This document shows positions 1-7,559 of a stretch of 50,236 nt of DNA, piece after piece. The translations under genes were made by a program, and so were the position numbers. This DNA is from Clostridia bacterium (GTDB lineage: Bacteria; Bacillota_A; Clostridia; Christensenellales; UBA1750): assembly GCA_017413675.1 (NCBI GenBank), contig JAFPSR010000083.1:1-50236 (forward strand), read 5' to 3'. The notes under the pieces were generated by a model. The model was not told the origin of the DNA. It saw only the letters and a list, made by a program, of their open reading frames with translations, and made no database searches. Position 1 is the first letter of the stretch, and each line of letters begins with the position of its first letter.

Positions 1-58
1 CCTCCCGAACGACGGGGATACCATTGAAATCTGATCCAACCAAGGAGCTGCTCTTTAT

Positions 59-619
59 ATGACCTTATCCACCGAACGGCTGCTTCTGCGTCCCTGGGAA
101 GACAGCGACGCGGAAAACTGCTATCTGTACGCCAAAGACCCGGATGTCGGCCCCCGTGCCGGTTGGCCGGCCCATACTTCTCTGGAAGAAAGCCGGGAGA
201 TCCTGAAACGGGTCCTGGAAGTGCCGGAAACCTATGCCATCTGCCTGAAAACCGACGGGAAAGCCATCGGTTCCGTCAGCCTGCATATGCACAGTGTCTC
301 CGACCTGACCGAAAGCGAAGATGAATGCGAGCTCGGCTACTGGCTGGGCAAGCCGTTCTGGGGACGGGGCATCATGCCGGAAGCCGCTGGGGAACTGCTC
401 CGGCACGCCTTCCTGGACCTGAATATGAAAAAGGTCTGGTGTGCCTATTACGACGGCAATGCCCAGTCCAAGCGCGTACAGGAGAAACTTGGATTCCAGT
501 ACCAGTGGACCACCATGGATGTCGATGTGCCCGCCATGCATACCAAACGGGTCGGCCATGTCAATGCCATGACCCGGGAAGAATGGGAACGACACACAGG
601 CGGAAAGGAGAACGGATAA
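59..619 (+). CDS. GNAT family N-acetyltransferase (RimJ/RimL-like)
   Basis: The 186-residue protein is a single GNAT domain. It opens with the TERLLLRPW strand typical of RimJ/RimL-type enzymes and carries the acetyl-CoA pyrophosphate loop in WGRGIMPEAAG (about residues 101-111), followed by the NAQSKRVQEKLGF helix that ends this fold. Such proteins move an acetyl group from acetyl-CoA to an amino group of a protein or small molecule; the substrate cannot be read here. An AAGGAG at 42-47 supports the ATG at 59. The stop codon overlaps the start of the next gene by one base (TAATG), so it is almost certainly co-translated with the APH-like kinase. Confidence 0.9.
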   Translation: MTLSTERLLLRPWEDSDAENCYLYAKDPDVGPRAGWPAHTSLEESREILKRVLEVPETYAICLKTDGKAIGSVSLHMHSVSDLTESEDECELGYWLGKPFWGRGIMPEAAGELLRHAFLDLNMKKVWCAYYDGNAQSKRVQEKLGFQYQWTTMDVDVPAMHTKRVGHVNAMTREEWERHTGGKENG

Positions 620-1413
620 TGGAATCCTCTGCCGATTTCCTTCCCTCCTCCATTGCCCGCCTTTTGGAAGGCAAACCCTATCAGACGGATACCACCGGGA
701 TGTCCGACTCCCGGGTCCGGCTGTACGAAGACTGTGTGCTGAAGATCGGGCCCATAGACCGGGAAACCATAGCTGTCATGCAGTTTCTCCAGGGAAAGCT
801 CCCGGTGCCGGAAATCCTGGACTATGCGGTGGAAGGCAATACCCAGTACCTGCTCATGACCCGGATCCGCGGGAAGATGGCCTGTGAACCGGACTGTCTT
901 GCAAACCGGGACAGCACCGTCCCCCTGCTGGCCCAAGCCCTAACCCTCTTCCACAGCACAGATCCTGCCGGCTGTCCGCGCACAAGGAGCCTGGATGTAT
1001 ATCTGCGTATAGCGGAAGAGAGGGTATCTGCAGGTCTCGTGGACCTCGAAAACACCGAACCGGATACCTTCGGGGAAGGCGGTTTCCGGGACCCGGAAGC
1101 GTTGCTCTTCTGGCTGAAGAACAACCGGCCGGATACGGAACCATCAGTCCTGACCCATGGGGATTTCTGTCTGCCCAACGTTTTTCTGGATAACGGGAAG
1201 ATCTCCGGGTTTATTGATCTCGGGGATACCGGCACCGGGGATCCTTGGCGGGACATCGCCCTTTGCTACCGCAGCCTTTCCCATAACTATGCCGGAGTTT
1301 ATGGGGGGAAAACATACCCCGATTTTGATCCCGATATCCTTTTCTCCCTTCTGGGAATCCGCAAAGACGAAGAACGGCTCCGCTGGCACCTGCTCCTGGA
1401 TGAATTGTTCTGA
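619..1413 (+). CDS. APH(3')-type aminoglycoside phosphotransferase-like kinase
   Basis: The 264-residue product has the length of APH(3')-III and ends in the same LLLDELF tail. The catalytic layout is complete: Lys42 (VLKIG) and Glu49 for ATP, then THGDFCLPN with Asp182 as catalytic base and Asn187, then GFIDLGD with Asp200 as metal ligand. Asp-to-Asn and Asp-to-Asp spacings (5 and 18) equal those of APH(3')-IIIa. Established family members phosphorylate the 3'-OH of kanamycin-type aminoglycosides. Sequence similarity looks moderate from memory, so this could be a housekeeping relative acting on another substrate. The ATG at 619 overlaps the upstream GNAT stop, and GGAAAGGAG precedes it. No terminator or insertion sequence is seen around it. 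Confidence 0.85.
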   Translation: MESSADFLPSSIARLLEGKPYQTDTTGMSDSRVRLYEDCVLKIGPIDRETIAVMQFLQGKLPVPEILDYAVEGNTQYLLMTRIRGKMACEPDCLANRDSTVPLLAQALTLFHSTDPAGCPRTRSLDVYLRIAEERVSAGLVDLENTEPDTFGEGGFRDPEALLFWLKNNRPDTEPSVLTHGDFCLPNVFLDNGKISGFIDLGDTGTGDPWRDIALCYRSLSHNYAGVYGGKTYPDFDPDILFSLLGIRKDEERLRWHLLLDELF

Positions 1414-1419
1414 GTTTCC

Positions 1420-1448
1420 TTGACGCCGCTTCCCCGGCATGATACAAT
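1420..1448 (+). promoter_or_regulatory. Sigma-A type promoter of queT-queF
   Basis: TTGACG (1420-1425) and TACAAT (1443-1448) are separated by 17 bases. The predicted transcript would start near 1455, just before the riboswitch aptamer. Confidence 0.8.
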
Positions 1449-1465
1449 ACCCATGCTTTGCGGCA

Positions 1466-1509
1466 AGACAGTTCGAAAACCCATCCTGTCTATAAACAAA
1501 CACTAGGGG
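1466..1509 (+). ncRNA. preQ1-I-like riboswitch aptamer
   Basis: Stem P1 is AGACAG (1466-1471) paired with CTGTCT (1486-1491). The loop begins TTC as in the preQ1-I consensus, and the stem is followed by the A-rich tail ATAAACAAACACTA that the class requires. A loop CCC (1480-1482) can pair with GGGG (1506-1509) to form the H-type pseudoknot. The position fits: a promoter lies just upstream, an attenuator follows, and queT and queF are controlled. The loop and tail are slightly longer than in the Bacillus subtilis queC aptamer, so it may be a variant subtype. Confidence 0.75.
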
Positions 1510-1535
1510 CGCGACAGAATACATCTGTGTTTTTC

Positions 1536-1562
1536 TGCACACCCGCCGGGTGTGCATTTTTT
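1536..1562 (+). terminator. Intrinsic terminator (riboswitch expression platform)
   Basis: A perfect 9-bp stem TGCACACCC/GGGTGTGCA with a GCC loop is followed by six T residues. It lies between the aptamer and the queT ribosome binding site, so it most likely acts as the ligand-controlled attenuator. An ACAG/CTGT pairing at 1514-1528 could take part in the alternative fold. Confidence 0.85.
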
Positions 1563-1585
1563 GCGTAAGGAGGTGAGAAACAAGT

Positions 1586-2065
1586 ATGCGCAATCTGAAT
1601 ACCACAAGGAAGCTCTGCCTTTCCGGAGCCGTTATGGCTATCTATATCGTTGTCATGTATATTACCCAGTCCTTTGCCTTCGGGCAGTACCAGATCCGTG
1701 TCGCCACGGCAATCTACGGCGTTGCATATCTGTTTCCGTTCCTGGTGATTCCGCTTGGCTTGTCCAATGCCCTTGCCAATATGGTCATGGGCGGTTTGGG
1801 CATCTTTGATATCCTGGGCGGCGGCCTGGTCGGTCTGGCAACCGCCGGTGCCTGTGCCTTGATCGGGAAAAAGAGACTCTCCGCCTGGTGGGTTGCTGTC
1901 CCGATTACCCTGATCCCCGCCCTGGGGGTCTCCCTGTGGCTGAGTTCCATCCTGGGTGTGCCCTATTGGACACTCGCCGCCAGCCTCCTGGTCGGGCAGG
2001 CTGTTGCCGGCCTGATCGGCGCCCTGCTGGTGCAGGCTCTGAAGAAAATCTGGAAGGATGTGTAA
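1586..2065 (+). CDS. queT: QueT-family queuosine precursor transporter, ECF S component
   Basis: The 159-residue protein is almost entirely hydrophobic with about five membrane segments. It has the QueT-type sequence [11 protein letters not shown] (about residues 31-41) followed by the [19 protein letters not shown] segment. QueT proteins are the substrate-binding subunits of energy-coupling factor importers and bring queuosine precursors into the cell, working with a shared EcfAA'T module that is not in this window. AAGGAGGTG at 1567-1575 supports the ATG at 1586. The upstream preQ1-like riboswitch and the queF gene starting two bases after the stop argue strongly for a deazaguanine substrate. 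Confidence 0.85.
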   Translation: MRNLNTTRKLCLSGAVMAIYIVVMYITQSFAFGQYQIRVATAIYGVAYLFPFLVIPLGLSNALANMVMGGLGIFDILGGGLVGLATAGACALIGKKRLSAWWVAVPITLIPALGVSLWLSSILGVPYWTLAASLLVGQAVAGLIGALLVQALKKIWKDV

Positions 2066-2067
2066 AC

Positions 2068-2568
2068 ATGGCAGGACGTACGAAGGAAGAAATGACCGGT
2101 CTGCATGCTTTGGGAAACAAGGCAAAGACCGTCTATAAAACCGAATATGCCCCGGAACTGCTCGAAACCTTTATCAACAAGCATCCGGAAAACGATTATT
2201 TCGTCAAATTCAACTGTCCCGAGTTTACGAGCCTATGCCCTCTGACCGGGCAGCCGGACTTTGCGACAGTCACGATTTCCTATGTCCCGGACCGGAAGAT
2301 GGTGGAAAGCAAGTCCCTAAAACTGTACCTGTTCTCCTTCCGCAACCACGGGGATTTCCATGAGGACTGCATGAACATCATCATGAAGGACCTGATTAAA
2401 CTCATGGATCCCAAGTACATCGAAGTCTGGGGGAAATTCCTGCCCCGCGGCGGAATCTCCATCGACCCGTACTGCAACTACGGGAAACCCGGCACCAAGT
2501 GGGAAGAAGTTGCCTGGCAGCGCCTGACGCAGCACGACCTCTATCCCGAAAAGGTTGACAACCGCTGA
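2068..2568 (+). CDS. queF: NADPH-dependent 7-cyano-7-deazaguanine reductase QueF
   Basis: At 166 residues this is the short, unimodular type of QueF. The active-site motif [14 protein letters not shown] places the nucleophilic Cys57 and general acid Asp64 seven residues apart as in the Bacillus subtilis enzyme. The family motif ESKSLKLY (residues 80-87) and the HED substrate residues (98-100) are intact. The enzyme reduces preQ0 to preQ1 in the cytoplasm. The start at 2068 lies two bases after the queT stop and is preceded by GGAAGGATG. No queC, queD or queE is present, so with queT the unit looks like import of preQ0 followed by reduction, although preQ0 synthesis genes could lie elsewhere. 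Confidence 0.95.
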   Translation: MAGRTKEEMTGLHALGNKAKTVYKTEYAPELLETFINKHPENDYFVKFNCPEFTSLCPLTGQPDFATVTISYVPDRKMVESKSLKLYLFSFRNHGDFHEDCMNIIMKDLIKLMDPKYIEVWGKFLPRGGISIDPYCNYGKPGTKWEEVAWQRLTQHDLYPEKVDNR

Positions 2569-2586
2569 CCCGGAAACCTGACATTA

Positions 2587-2650
2587 CTCCAAAAACGTAA
2601 GGCATACAGAAGATTCCTGAATCCTCTGTATGCCTTCTCTGTTTTTGGAG
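2587..2650. terminator. Bidirectional terminator between queF and the Fe-S gene
   Basis: A large two-tier hairpin: outer arms CTCCAAAAAC (2587-2596) and GTTTTTGGAG (2641-2650), inner arms AAGGCATACAGA (2599-2610) and TCTGTATGCCTT (2625-2636). The A-run and T-run on the outer arms allow termination for both convergent genes. Confidence 0.85.
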
Positions 2651-2663
2651 CGGATCAAACCGC

Positions 2664-3530
2664 CTATGCCCTGTCCCCGGTTTTCCGGAATGCCGGGTTC
2701 GGGATCTGCATTTCGCAGGGAACCCCGGTCTGGCAAAGCCCGCAGCCGAACCGCGGGGCCAGCACCGTCCGTGTCCAGGACACGTACGGCGCGCACTTTG
2801 TGTGATCCTTCCCGTTTGCAAGGTCGATCGCATTTGCAGGGCAGCGGCGGATACAGGCCCCGCACCGGATGCAGTAGTCATAGATTCCCGTATACGGCCG
2901 GGGATCGGGCGCAAACTCTGCACTGACGATCACGCTGCCATACCGTCCCGCAATCCCGCGGGCGGTAATCAGGCCTTTGGACAGGGCAAACGTCCCCATC
3001 CCGCAGGCATAGGCCGCGTGCCGCTCGGACCAGGTGCTTCCGTAGGTTTCTTCCGTAATTTCGGGATACCCCGAGATCCCTTTCCCGCCGACCACGCTTT
3101 GGAAACGCTCATCCGACGACGGGACGCAGGCCGCATAGCCCTGCTCCCGGAACCAGCCGGCAACCGCTTCCATGAATGCCGTAATGAAAGCCTGTCCCTC
3201 GATCCGGGCATAGGACCACAGGACGGAAGAGTGTTCCTTTTCCTTCCGGTTGGTTTCCCGGACCTCCTTCCCGGCGGGGAAGAAGAAGGAAATCACCGTC
3301 CGGGCTTCCGGCAGCCACTCCTTCGGGCTTCTGTGCCATGGGCCGATCACCCCGGGCTTTTTGTATTCCGCAAACAGCGGGTCCTCCGCCGAACCGAACC
3401 CGATAATGGGTTCTGCCCACATCGGGATCCCGATATACTCCGGGCGGATTTCCATTTCTTCCGAAAGGATATTCCCGGGGATTTCGTTCCAGAGCCGTCC
3501 GGCCAGTTCCCATATCTCTTTTTTCTCCAT
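2664..3530 (-). CDS. QueG/reductive-dehalogenase-like 4Fe-4S protein
   Basis: The 288-residue protein has a C-terminal double-cluster ferredoxin region: CIRCGACIRRCP, an isolated Cys in TKCAPY and CGLCQTGVPCE. Before it lies the helix SERHAAYACGMGTFALSKG, which resembles the region of epoxyqueuosine reductase QueG that precedes its clusters. QueG has an Asp in a VDSAP-type motif there; the equivalent here reads YGSTW, so the presumed catalytic acid is absent and true QueG activity is doubtful. A corrinoid-dependent or simple redox role is possible. It lies 20 bases after the lipoprotein gene on the same strand and faces queF across the terminator. GGGAGAAG precedes the ATG at 3530. Confidence 0.7.
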   Translation of the reverse strand: MEKKEIWELAGRLWNEIPGNILSEEMEIRPEYIGIPMWAEPIIGFGSAEDPLFAEYKKPGVIGPWHRSPKEWLPEARTVISFFFPAGKEVRETNRKEKEHSSVLWSYARIEGQAFITAFMEAVAGWFREQGYAACVPSSDERFQSVVGGKGISGYPEITEETYGSTWSERHAAYACGMGTFALSKGLITARGIAGRYGSVIVSAEFAPDPRPYTGIYDYCIRCGACIRRCPANAIDLANGKDHTKCAPYVSWTRTVLAPRFGCGLCQTGVPCEMQIPNPAFRKTGDRA

Positions 3531-3550
3531 TTTTCTTCTCCCTTTCGGAT

Positions 3551-4168
3551 CTACGGTACAACTGTATCGTAGGTATACTGCACGGAGTACTGCAGCGATC
3601 CATCCTCGTTATAAATCTCGATAAAAAACAGCTGTCCGAACCGGCTCAGGCTGATCTCCATACTCTTCATCCCGCCCGGATAATACTGGGTAGACCGCAG
3701 GATCCGTCCCTTCTTATCGACTTCCAGGTCCTCATAAGCCCCGTCCGTATAGTAAATCCGGGTATCCTGGATCCTGTCGATCTCCTCTTCCCTGCCGGCG
3801 ATATAGGACTCCCAGGTGGTATCGAAAGGGTGTACGCTGTCCTGGTTGCCGATTTCCTCACTGATGGACCTTTCGCCCAGCAGGACCGCGTCGGCCGAGT
3901 ACAGGAAGCGTACCTGTCCTTCTTCAAAGGATCCCTCCGTACGGGTCCGGCAGAACACTTCATACAGGCCGTCCTCCCGTTTGACCACCTTCTCCCGGGT
4001 AAATTTTGTGACCACGGTTTCCGCATCACTCCTGTACGTCTGCGTAACCGGGACAGCGAGTTGGAGCACTCCGGGATCCGTCTCTTTTTTCCCGAAGGGC
4101 AGAAGCGAACAGGCCGACAGCAGGACTGTGCAGACAGCCAGGACCAGGCAGAGCATTTGTTTTTTCAT
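3551..4168 (-). CDS. Hypothetical lipoprotein
   Basis: The 205-residue product starts with MKKQ, a hydrophobic stretch and the lipobox LLSAC, giving a lipidated Cys20; the mature protein should sit on the outer face of the membrane. The rest is polar and beta-rich, with repeated strand-like lines such as YYPGGMKSMEISLSRFG and YNEDGSLQYSVQYTYD near the end. These resemble the short sequence repeats of RHS/toxin-anchor style lipoproteins, but no named family is recognised. AAAGGAGAG supports the start. The Fe-S gene follows by 20 bases, and the SDR gene ends 48 bases upstream. Confidence 0.7.
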   Translation of the reverse strand: MKKQMLCLVLAVCTVLLSACSLLPFGKKETDPGVLQLAVPVTQTYRSDAETVVTKFTREKVVKREDGLYEVFCRTRTEGSFEEGQVRFLYSADAVLLGERSISEEIGNQDSVHPFDTTWESYIAGREEEIDRIQDTRIYYTDGAYEDLEVDKKGRILRSTQYYPGGMKSMEISLSRFGQLFFIEIYNEDGSLQYSVQYTYDTVVP

Positions 4169-4216
4169 TGGGTTCTCTCCTTTGGGGTCTTGTCTCTTCG
4201 TTTCACCAAGAGTCTT

Positions 4217-4993
4217 CTACATCACCAGGTAACCGCCGTCGACAGGGATGACCGCGCCGCCCAGGTAATCACTGGCATGCGATGCCAGGAACAGGCAGGG
4301 GCCTTTCATGTCCTCCCCGGTTCCCCAGCGGTGTGCCGGGATCCGCTGTGTCAGTTCCTCATACCGCTGCTGCGAGAAGCGCGGGTTCTCCGGGTTCTTC
4401 AGGGCATCGTTCATCTCGGTATCCATGTATCCCGGGGCAATCGCATTGACGTTGATCCCGTACTGGAACAGATCATTGCTGAAGGATTTGGTCAACTGCG
4501 CAACCCCGCCCTTGGAAGCCGCATAGGCCGCTATGGTTTTCCCGCCGAAGAACGAAATCATGGACGCCGTTAAGATAATCTTCCCGTACCGTTTGGGGAT
4601 AAAGACATTGGCCGCCGCCCGGGCCAGCCAGAACACCGAGCTTAAGTTTGTGCGGATGACGTCGTCCCAGTCCGCATCCGGGAATTCCTGCGGGGGGTGC
4701 CGACGCTGGATCCCGTGGGAAACCACCAGGATGTCCAGATCATTGCCCAGTTTCCGAAGGCACTCGGCAAAAGCCCTTTCACAGTCCTCCCGCACTGACA
4801 GGTCCGCACGGACACCGTGGCAGCTGTACCCTTTTTTCGTGTACTCCTCCGCGACAGAGAAAGCCGTATCCGATGTGCCGACGATACAGACTTCCGCGCC
4901 GGCCTCCAGAAGGCCTTCCGCCATCCCCCGGCCGAGTCCCCGGGTCCCGCCGGTGACGATCGCCTTTTTCCCCCGGATATCAAACAGATCCAT
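4217..4993 (-). CDS. KduD-like short-chain dehydrogenase
   Basis: A 258-residue classical SDR. The NAD(P)-binding TGGTRGLG is at residues 14-21, and the catalytic residues are Ser144, Tyr157 and Lys161 (YAASK). The C-terminal half, with INVNAIAPGYMDTEMN, RIPAHRWG and SDYLGGAVIPVDGG, is of the KduD/gluconate 5-dehydrogenase type, enzymes that interconvert keto-deoxy sugar acids in pectin and uronate breakdown. The NAG loop of classical SDRs reads SHG here. Two in-frame ATGs lie close together; GGGAGG directly abuts the first (4999) and is properly spaced from the second, so 4993 was chosen. A uronate role agrees with uxaB-uxaA elsewhere, but substrate is inferred. Confidence 0.85.
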   Translation of the reverse strand: MDLFDIRGKKAIVTGGTRGLGRGMAEGLLEAGAEVCIVGTSDTAFSVAEEYTKKGYSCHGVRADLSVREDCERAFAECLRKLGNDLDILVVSHGIQRRHPPQEFPDADWDDVIRTNLSSVFWLARAAANVFIPKRYGKIILTASMISFFGGKTIAAYAASKGGVAQLTKSFSNDLFQYGINVNAIAPGYMDTEMNDALKNPENPRFSQQRYEELTQRIPAHRWGTGEDMKGPCLFLASHASDYLGGAVIPVDGGYLVM

Positions 4994-5024
4994 GCGCATC
5001 CTCCCATTTCCGCTATTTACACAG

Positions 5025-5073
5025 GTCCCGGGAACCAGTCCGTGCACAAACGGCACGCCGGCAGTCCCGGGAC
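5025..5073 (-). other. Intercistronic stem-loop
   Basis: GTCCCGGGA (5025-5033) pairs with TCCCGGGAC (5065-5073), with a second CGTGC/GCACG stem inside. It lies between the MBL-rubredoxin gene and the SDR gene. No T-run follows on the minus strand, so it is more likely an RNA stability or processing element than a terminator. Confidence 0.5.
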
Positions 5074-5088
5074 CCCGCAATCCTATGA

Positions 5089-6030
5089 TCAGGCCTTATT
5101 GAATTTCTCCTTGGGCTGCCGGCATCTCGGACATCTCCAGTCGTCCGGCAGATCCTCAAAGGCAACCCCGTCATGCTCCGCGGGATCATACACATAGCCG
5201 CAGATCGAGCAGACATACTTGCCGCTGGCCTTTTTAGCTCCGAAATCCACCTCGTCAAACACGGTGGGCACCGGATGGTCCAGATCCATGACCCGTTTGG
5301 CTTCCAGGTTTTCAATGCCCTGGGGCGTATGGGTGCCGCAGTAAACGGTCGGATGACTACGGATGAATTCCCGGACCCTGTCCAGGGTCTCCCGGGCAGC
5401 GTCTTTATCATCATAGACAACGGACAGTTTATTCTCATACAGGGCTTCGTCCACATACGTGATATCCCCGTGGAGCATATAGAACAGGCCGTCGCATTCC
5501 ACGATGACGATGCTGTTGCCGCTGGTGTGGCCCTTGGCCTTGATGTAGTAGATCCCGTCCTCGATTTTCTGGCTTTCCGGGAAGTTGTAATACGCCCCGT
5601 CCGTAAAGGTTACGGGGACAATGTTGCTGATCCCCTTCAGTTCGTCGGCGGAAACTTCGTCGGCATTCACGTAAATCTTCGCATTCGGGAAGGATTTCAG
5701 TTCCCCGGAATGATCGGCATGCTTATGGGTCAGCAGGATTTTCGTGACCTGTTCGGGCGCATAACCCAGGGCAGCGAAAGCTTCCATGTAGCTGGAAATA
5801 TCCTTGCCGGTATACGCGGGGCTCATTTCGTCCGGAACCTCCTCCGGCGTACCGGCCGGAAGACCGGTATCCACCAGGATCACTTCTTTCCCGGTGTCGA
5901 TCAGGTAGTTCTGCAGGCTGCCGCGGTAGCGGATGTTCGGATCAAATTTATCCGGACCCTCTTCGCCCCCGAAGGCAAACGGCTGGCCGTAAAACCCGTC
6001 TTTTCTGAATTGGACCGCCTTGATGATCAT
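5089..6030 (-). CDS. Metallo-beta-lactamase fold hydrolase fused to rubredoxin
   Basis: The 313-residue protein has two domains. Residues 1-255 form a metallo-beta-lactamase fold with THKHADH (His102, His104, Asp106, His107), His168, Asp189 (HGDI) and His234, a complete two-metal site in the style of AHL lactonases. Residues 270-313 are a rubredoxin: Cys274 and Cys277 (CSICGY), then [14 protein letters not shown] with Cys300 and Cys303. The rubredoxin loop is shorter than usual and the usual Gly after the last Cys is Arg. Flavodiiron proteins also join these folds but have a flavodoxin domain between, which is absent here. GGAGGAGC supports ATG 6030. It has its own promoter at 6118-6147. Confidence 0.9.
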   Translation of the reverse strand: MIIKAVQFRKDGFYGQPFAFGGEEGPDKFDPNIRYRGSLQNYLIDTGKEVILVDTGLPAGTPEEVPDEMSPAYTGKDISSYMEAFAALGYAPEQVTKILLTHKHADHSGELKSFPNAKIYVNADEVSADELKGISNIVPVTFTDGAYYNFPESQKIEDGIYYIKAKGHTSGNSIVIVECDGLFYMLHGDITYVDEALYENKLSVVYDDKDAARETLDRVREFIRSHPTVYCGTHTPQGIENLEAKRVMDLDHPVPTVFDEVDFGAKKASGKYVCSICGYVYDPAEHDGVAFEDLPDDWRCPRCRQPKEKFNKA

Positions 6031-6052
6031 CTTTGCTCCTCCGTTCTGATCA

Positions 6053-6080
6053 GGATTCCCCCGCAAAAGTCCGGGAATCC
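6053..6080 (-). other. 5' leader hairpin before the MBL-rubredoxin gene
   Basis: GGATTCCC (6053-6060) and GGGAATCC (6073-6080) form a perfect 8-bp stem in the untranslated leader, ending about 20 bases before the start codon. No T-run follows; a role in translation or mRNA stability is possible. Confidence 0.4.
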
Positions 6081-6117
6081 CCCGTTCCTTTTCCGGAAAT
6101 ATGTAATTTTTATCTGC

Positions 6118-6147
6118 ATTATACAGATGATTCCTTTGGAAATACAA
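6118..6147 (-). promoter_or_regulatory. Promoter of the MBL-rubredoxin gene
   Basis: On the minus strand TTGTAT (6147-6142) and a consensus TATAAT (6123-6118) are separated by 18 bases. The -10 element is framed by inverted arms ATCTG/CAGAT (6113-6129), a possible operator. Confidence 0.75.
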
Positions 6148-6154
6148 CCCGGTT

Positions 6155-6616
6155 CTACAGCCGCCGGACCGGGAAGTACAGATACTCTTTCCCCGTCCGC
6201 GGACAGGTATACTCGTGGACTGCGCCGGCCAGCGGAAGACGGTTGTCTTCCAGATACGCAATCATTTCGGAAAACACGCTCTCCCCGTCGTTCTCCGCCC
6301 GCAGGTATTCATAGCCCGGGATGATCCATTTTGTCCACCCGTCCGGAGCCTCAGCCCCGTCCAGGCATTCCGCGCCGGCCAGGTACAGCCCGCTGCGGTA
6401 ATTCTCCCAGGGCAGGAAGGAACGGGAAAAGTCGGACATGGCCCCCCATATCCCGGCAAGGGTACCGTCCTCTTCTTTTTTGACAAGATGCCCAATTTCC
6501 CCAAAGTGGGCATTCGCATCCTCCCACAGTTTCCGGATAAAGCCGTCTCCGTCGGTTGTCGAGCCCTCTTTCCCGATCACCGTAAAGGATTCCTTTATGA
6601 CTCTCTCAACATTCAT
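6155..6616 (-). CDS. GyrI-like / AraC effector-binding domain protein
   Basis: A 153-residue protein made only of the small-molecule binding fold seen in GyrI, Rob and BltR C-termini: a first strand [11 protein letters not shown], then [39 protein letters not shown] and a closing [19 protein letters not shown]. There is no DNA-binding domain, so it would act as a stand-alone binder or hydrolase of hydrophobic or cationic compounds. AGGAGG precedes ATG 6616. The upstream gene ends 64 bases away on the same strand, and the MBL-rubredoxin promoter begins directly after it. Confidence 0.75.
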   Translation of the reverse strand: MNVERVIKESFTVIGKEGSTTDGDGFIRKLWEDANAHFGEIGHLVKKEEDGTLAGIWGAMSDFSRSFLPWENYRSGLYLAGAECLDGAEAPDGWTKWIIPGYEYLRAENDGESVFSEMIAYLEDNRLPLAGAVHEYTCPRTGKEYLYFPVRRL

Positions 6617-6680
6617 GTTTCCTCCTGTTTCCCTTTCGATCAAAACCGGGGACCCCCCTTCTCCAGGGGATTTCCTGCCC

Positions 6681-7310
6681 TTATCGAAATCCCCAGCTCG
6701 CATGGGTTTCATCATGGTAATTGGGATACGTTACGTAATGGATTGATTTTTCCTTCTTTTCCAGAAGGTCATACAGGGATGCGGGGGGATGGACCACGCA
6801 GAAGGAAATCCTCGCGTCTTTGCACCTTTGTATGTTCTCTTCGGTCATCGGATCCAGTCTGTGCGGATCCTCCGTCACAACCATAACCCTTTCGGAACAT
6901 CGATAAAAGATCATCACATGGTGATAGACATTTCCTACCTGGCATTTTTCCTGCAGCTGTTTCTTCTTTTCCCGATGGCTTTTTGCCCACTCGCAGATTG
7001 CCTCTGCTGCGGCATTGATCTCCACCGACGAATCCAGATATATCCAATCGGATATCCCGGATTCATTCGTAAGAGCATCCACTTCTTTCCATATACTGTC
7101 CAGGTACGGTTCAAATGGGGTTTTGAGGATCGCATGATCCCCATCCGCACTTTGTTTGATATATGGGTCTGAATATCCTTCCGGCAAGCGCCCATCCCTT
7201 ACCAGGAAATCCCGGTACAAAGCTCTGATTGCCTCCCCGTCGAAATCTTTTTTCCCCGTTTGGGGTTTGTCATGCCCGCCTTTCAGCTTCCGAATCCATG
7301 ATTTGAGCAT
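6681..7310 (-). CDS. Hypothetical protein, 209 aa
   Basis: I do not recognise a family. The protein is soluble, begins with a basic segment (MLKSWIRKLKGG), and contains a Lys/Glu-rich helix (KSHREKKKQLQEKCQ) followed by alternating strands such as VYHHVMIFYR and RVMVVTEDP. No signal peptide, membrane segment or metal motif is apparent. GAGAGGAC precedes the ATG. It is the first gene of a short minus-strand unit with the effector-binding protein; the 170 bases upstream contain no promoter I can assign with confidence. Confidence 0.6.
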   Translation of the reverse strand: MLKSWIRKLKGGHDKPQTGKKDFDGEAIRALYRDFLVRDGRLPEGYSDPYIKQSADGDHAILKTPFEPYLDSIWKEVDALTNESGISDWIYLDSSVEINAAAEAICEWAKSHREKKKQLQEKCQVGNVYHHVMIFYRCSERVMVVTEDPHRLDPMTEENIQRCKDARISFCVVHPPASLYDLLEKKEKSIHYVTYPNYHDETHASWGFR

Positions 7311-7479
7311 TCTGTCCTCTCCCGCTAACAGATTTTGGTCAGCCTCCCTCGCTCTCCGTCAGGGTACGCGTCCGGGATCCGTATATTCTGTTTTTCCTGT
7401 CCGAATTCTGCTCTTCTGTCATTTCCATCCTACACTATTTTGGGGCAGGTATCTACCCCGGTGTTCAGTCGCACGGCAC

Positions 7480-7505
7480 AAAAAAGACGCCCCGAAGGAC
7501 GTCTT
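7480..7505 (-). terminator. Intrinsic terminator after the YhfC-like gene
   Basis: Read on the minus strand, AAGACGTCC and GGGCGTCTT form a 9-bp stem (one T-G pair) capped by a TTCG tetraloop and followed by a T-run. Confidence 0.85.
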
Positions 7506-7559
7506 GTAGCTATGCATTTTATCCCCGCACAGAACCATACCTGCGCGGCACATTCTTTT

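Noticed and set aside
1466..1562. A preQ1-II or folate (THF) riboswitch before queT
   Set aside because: The P1 stem, TTC loop start and A-rich tail fit preQ1-I better, and neither of the other consensus patterns was found.
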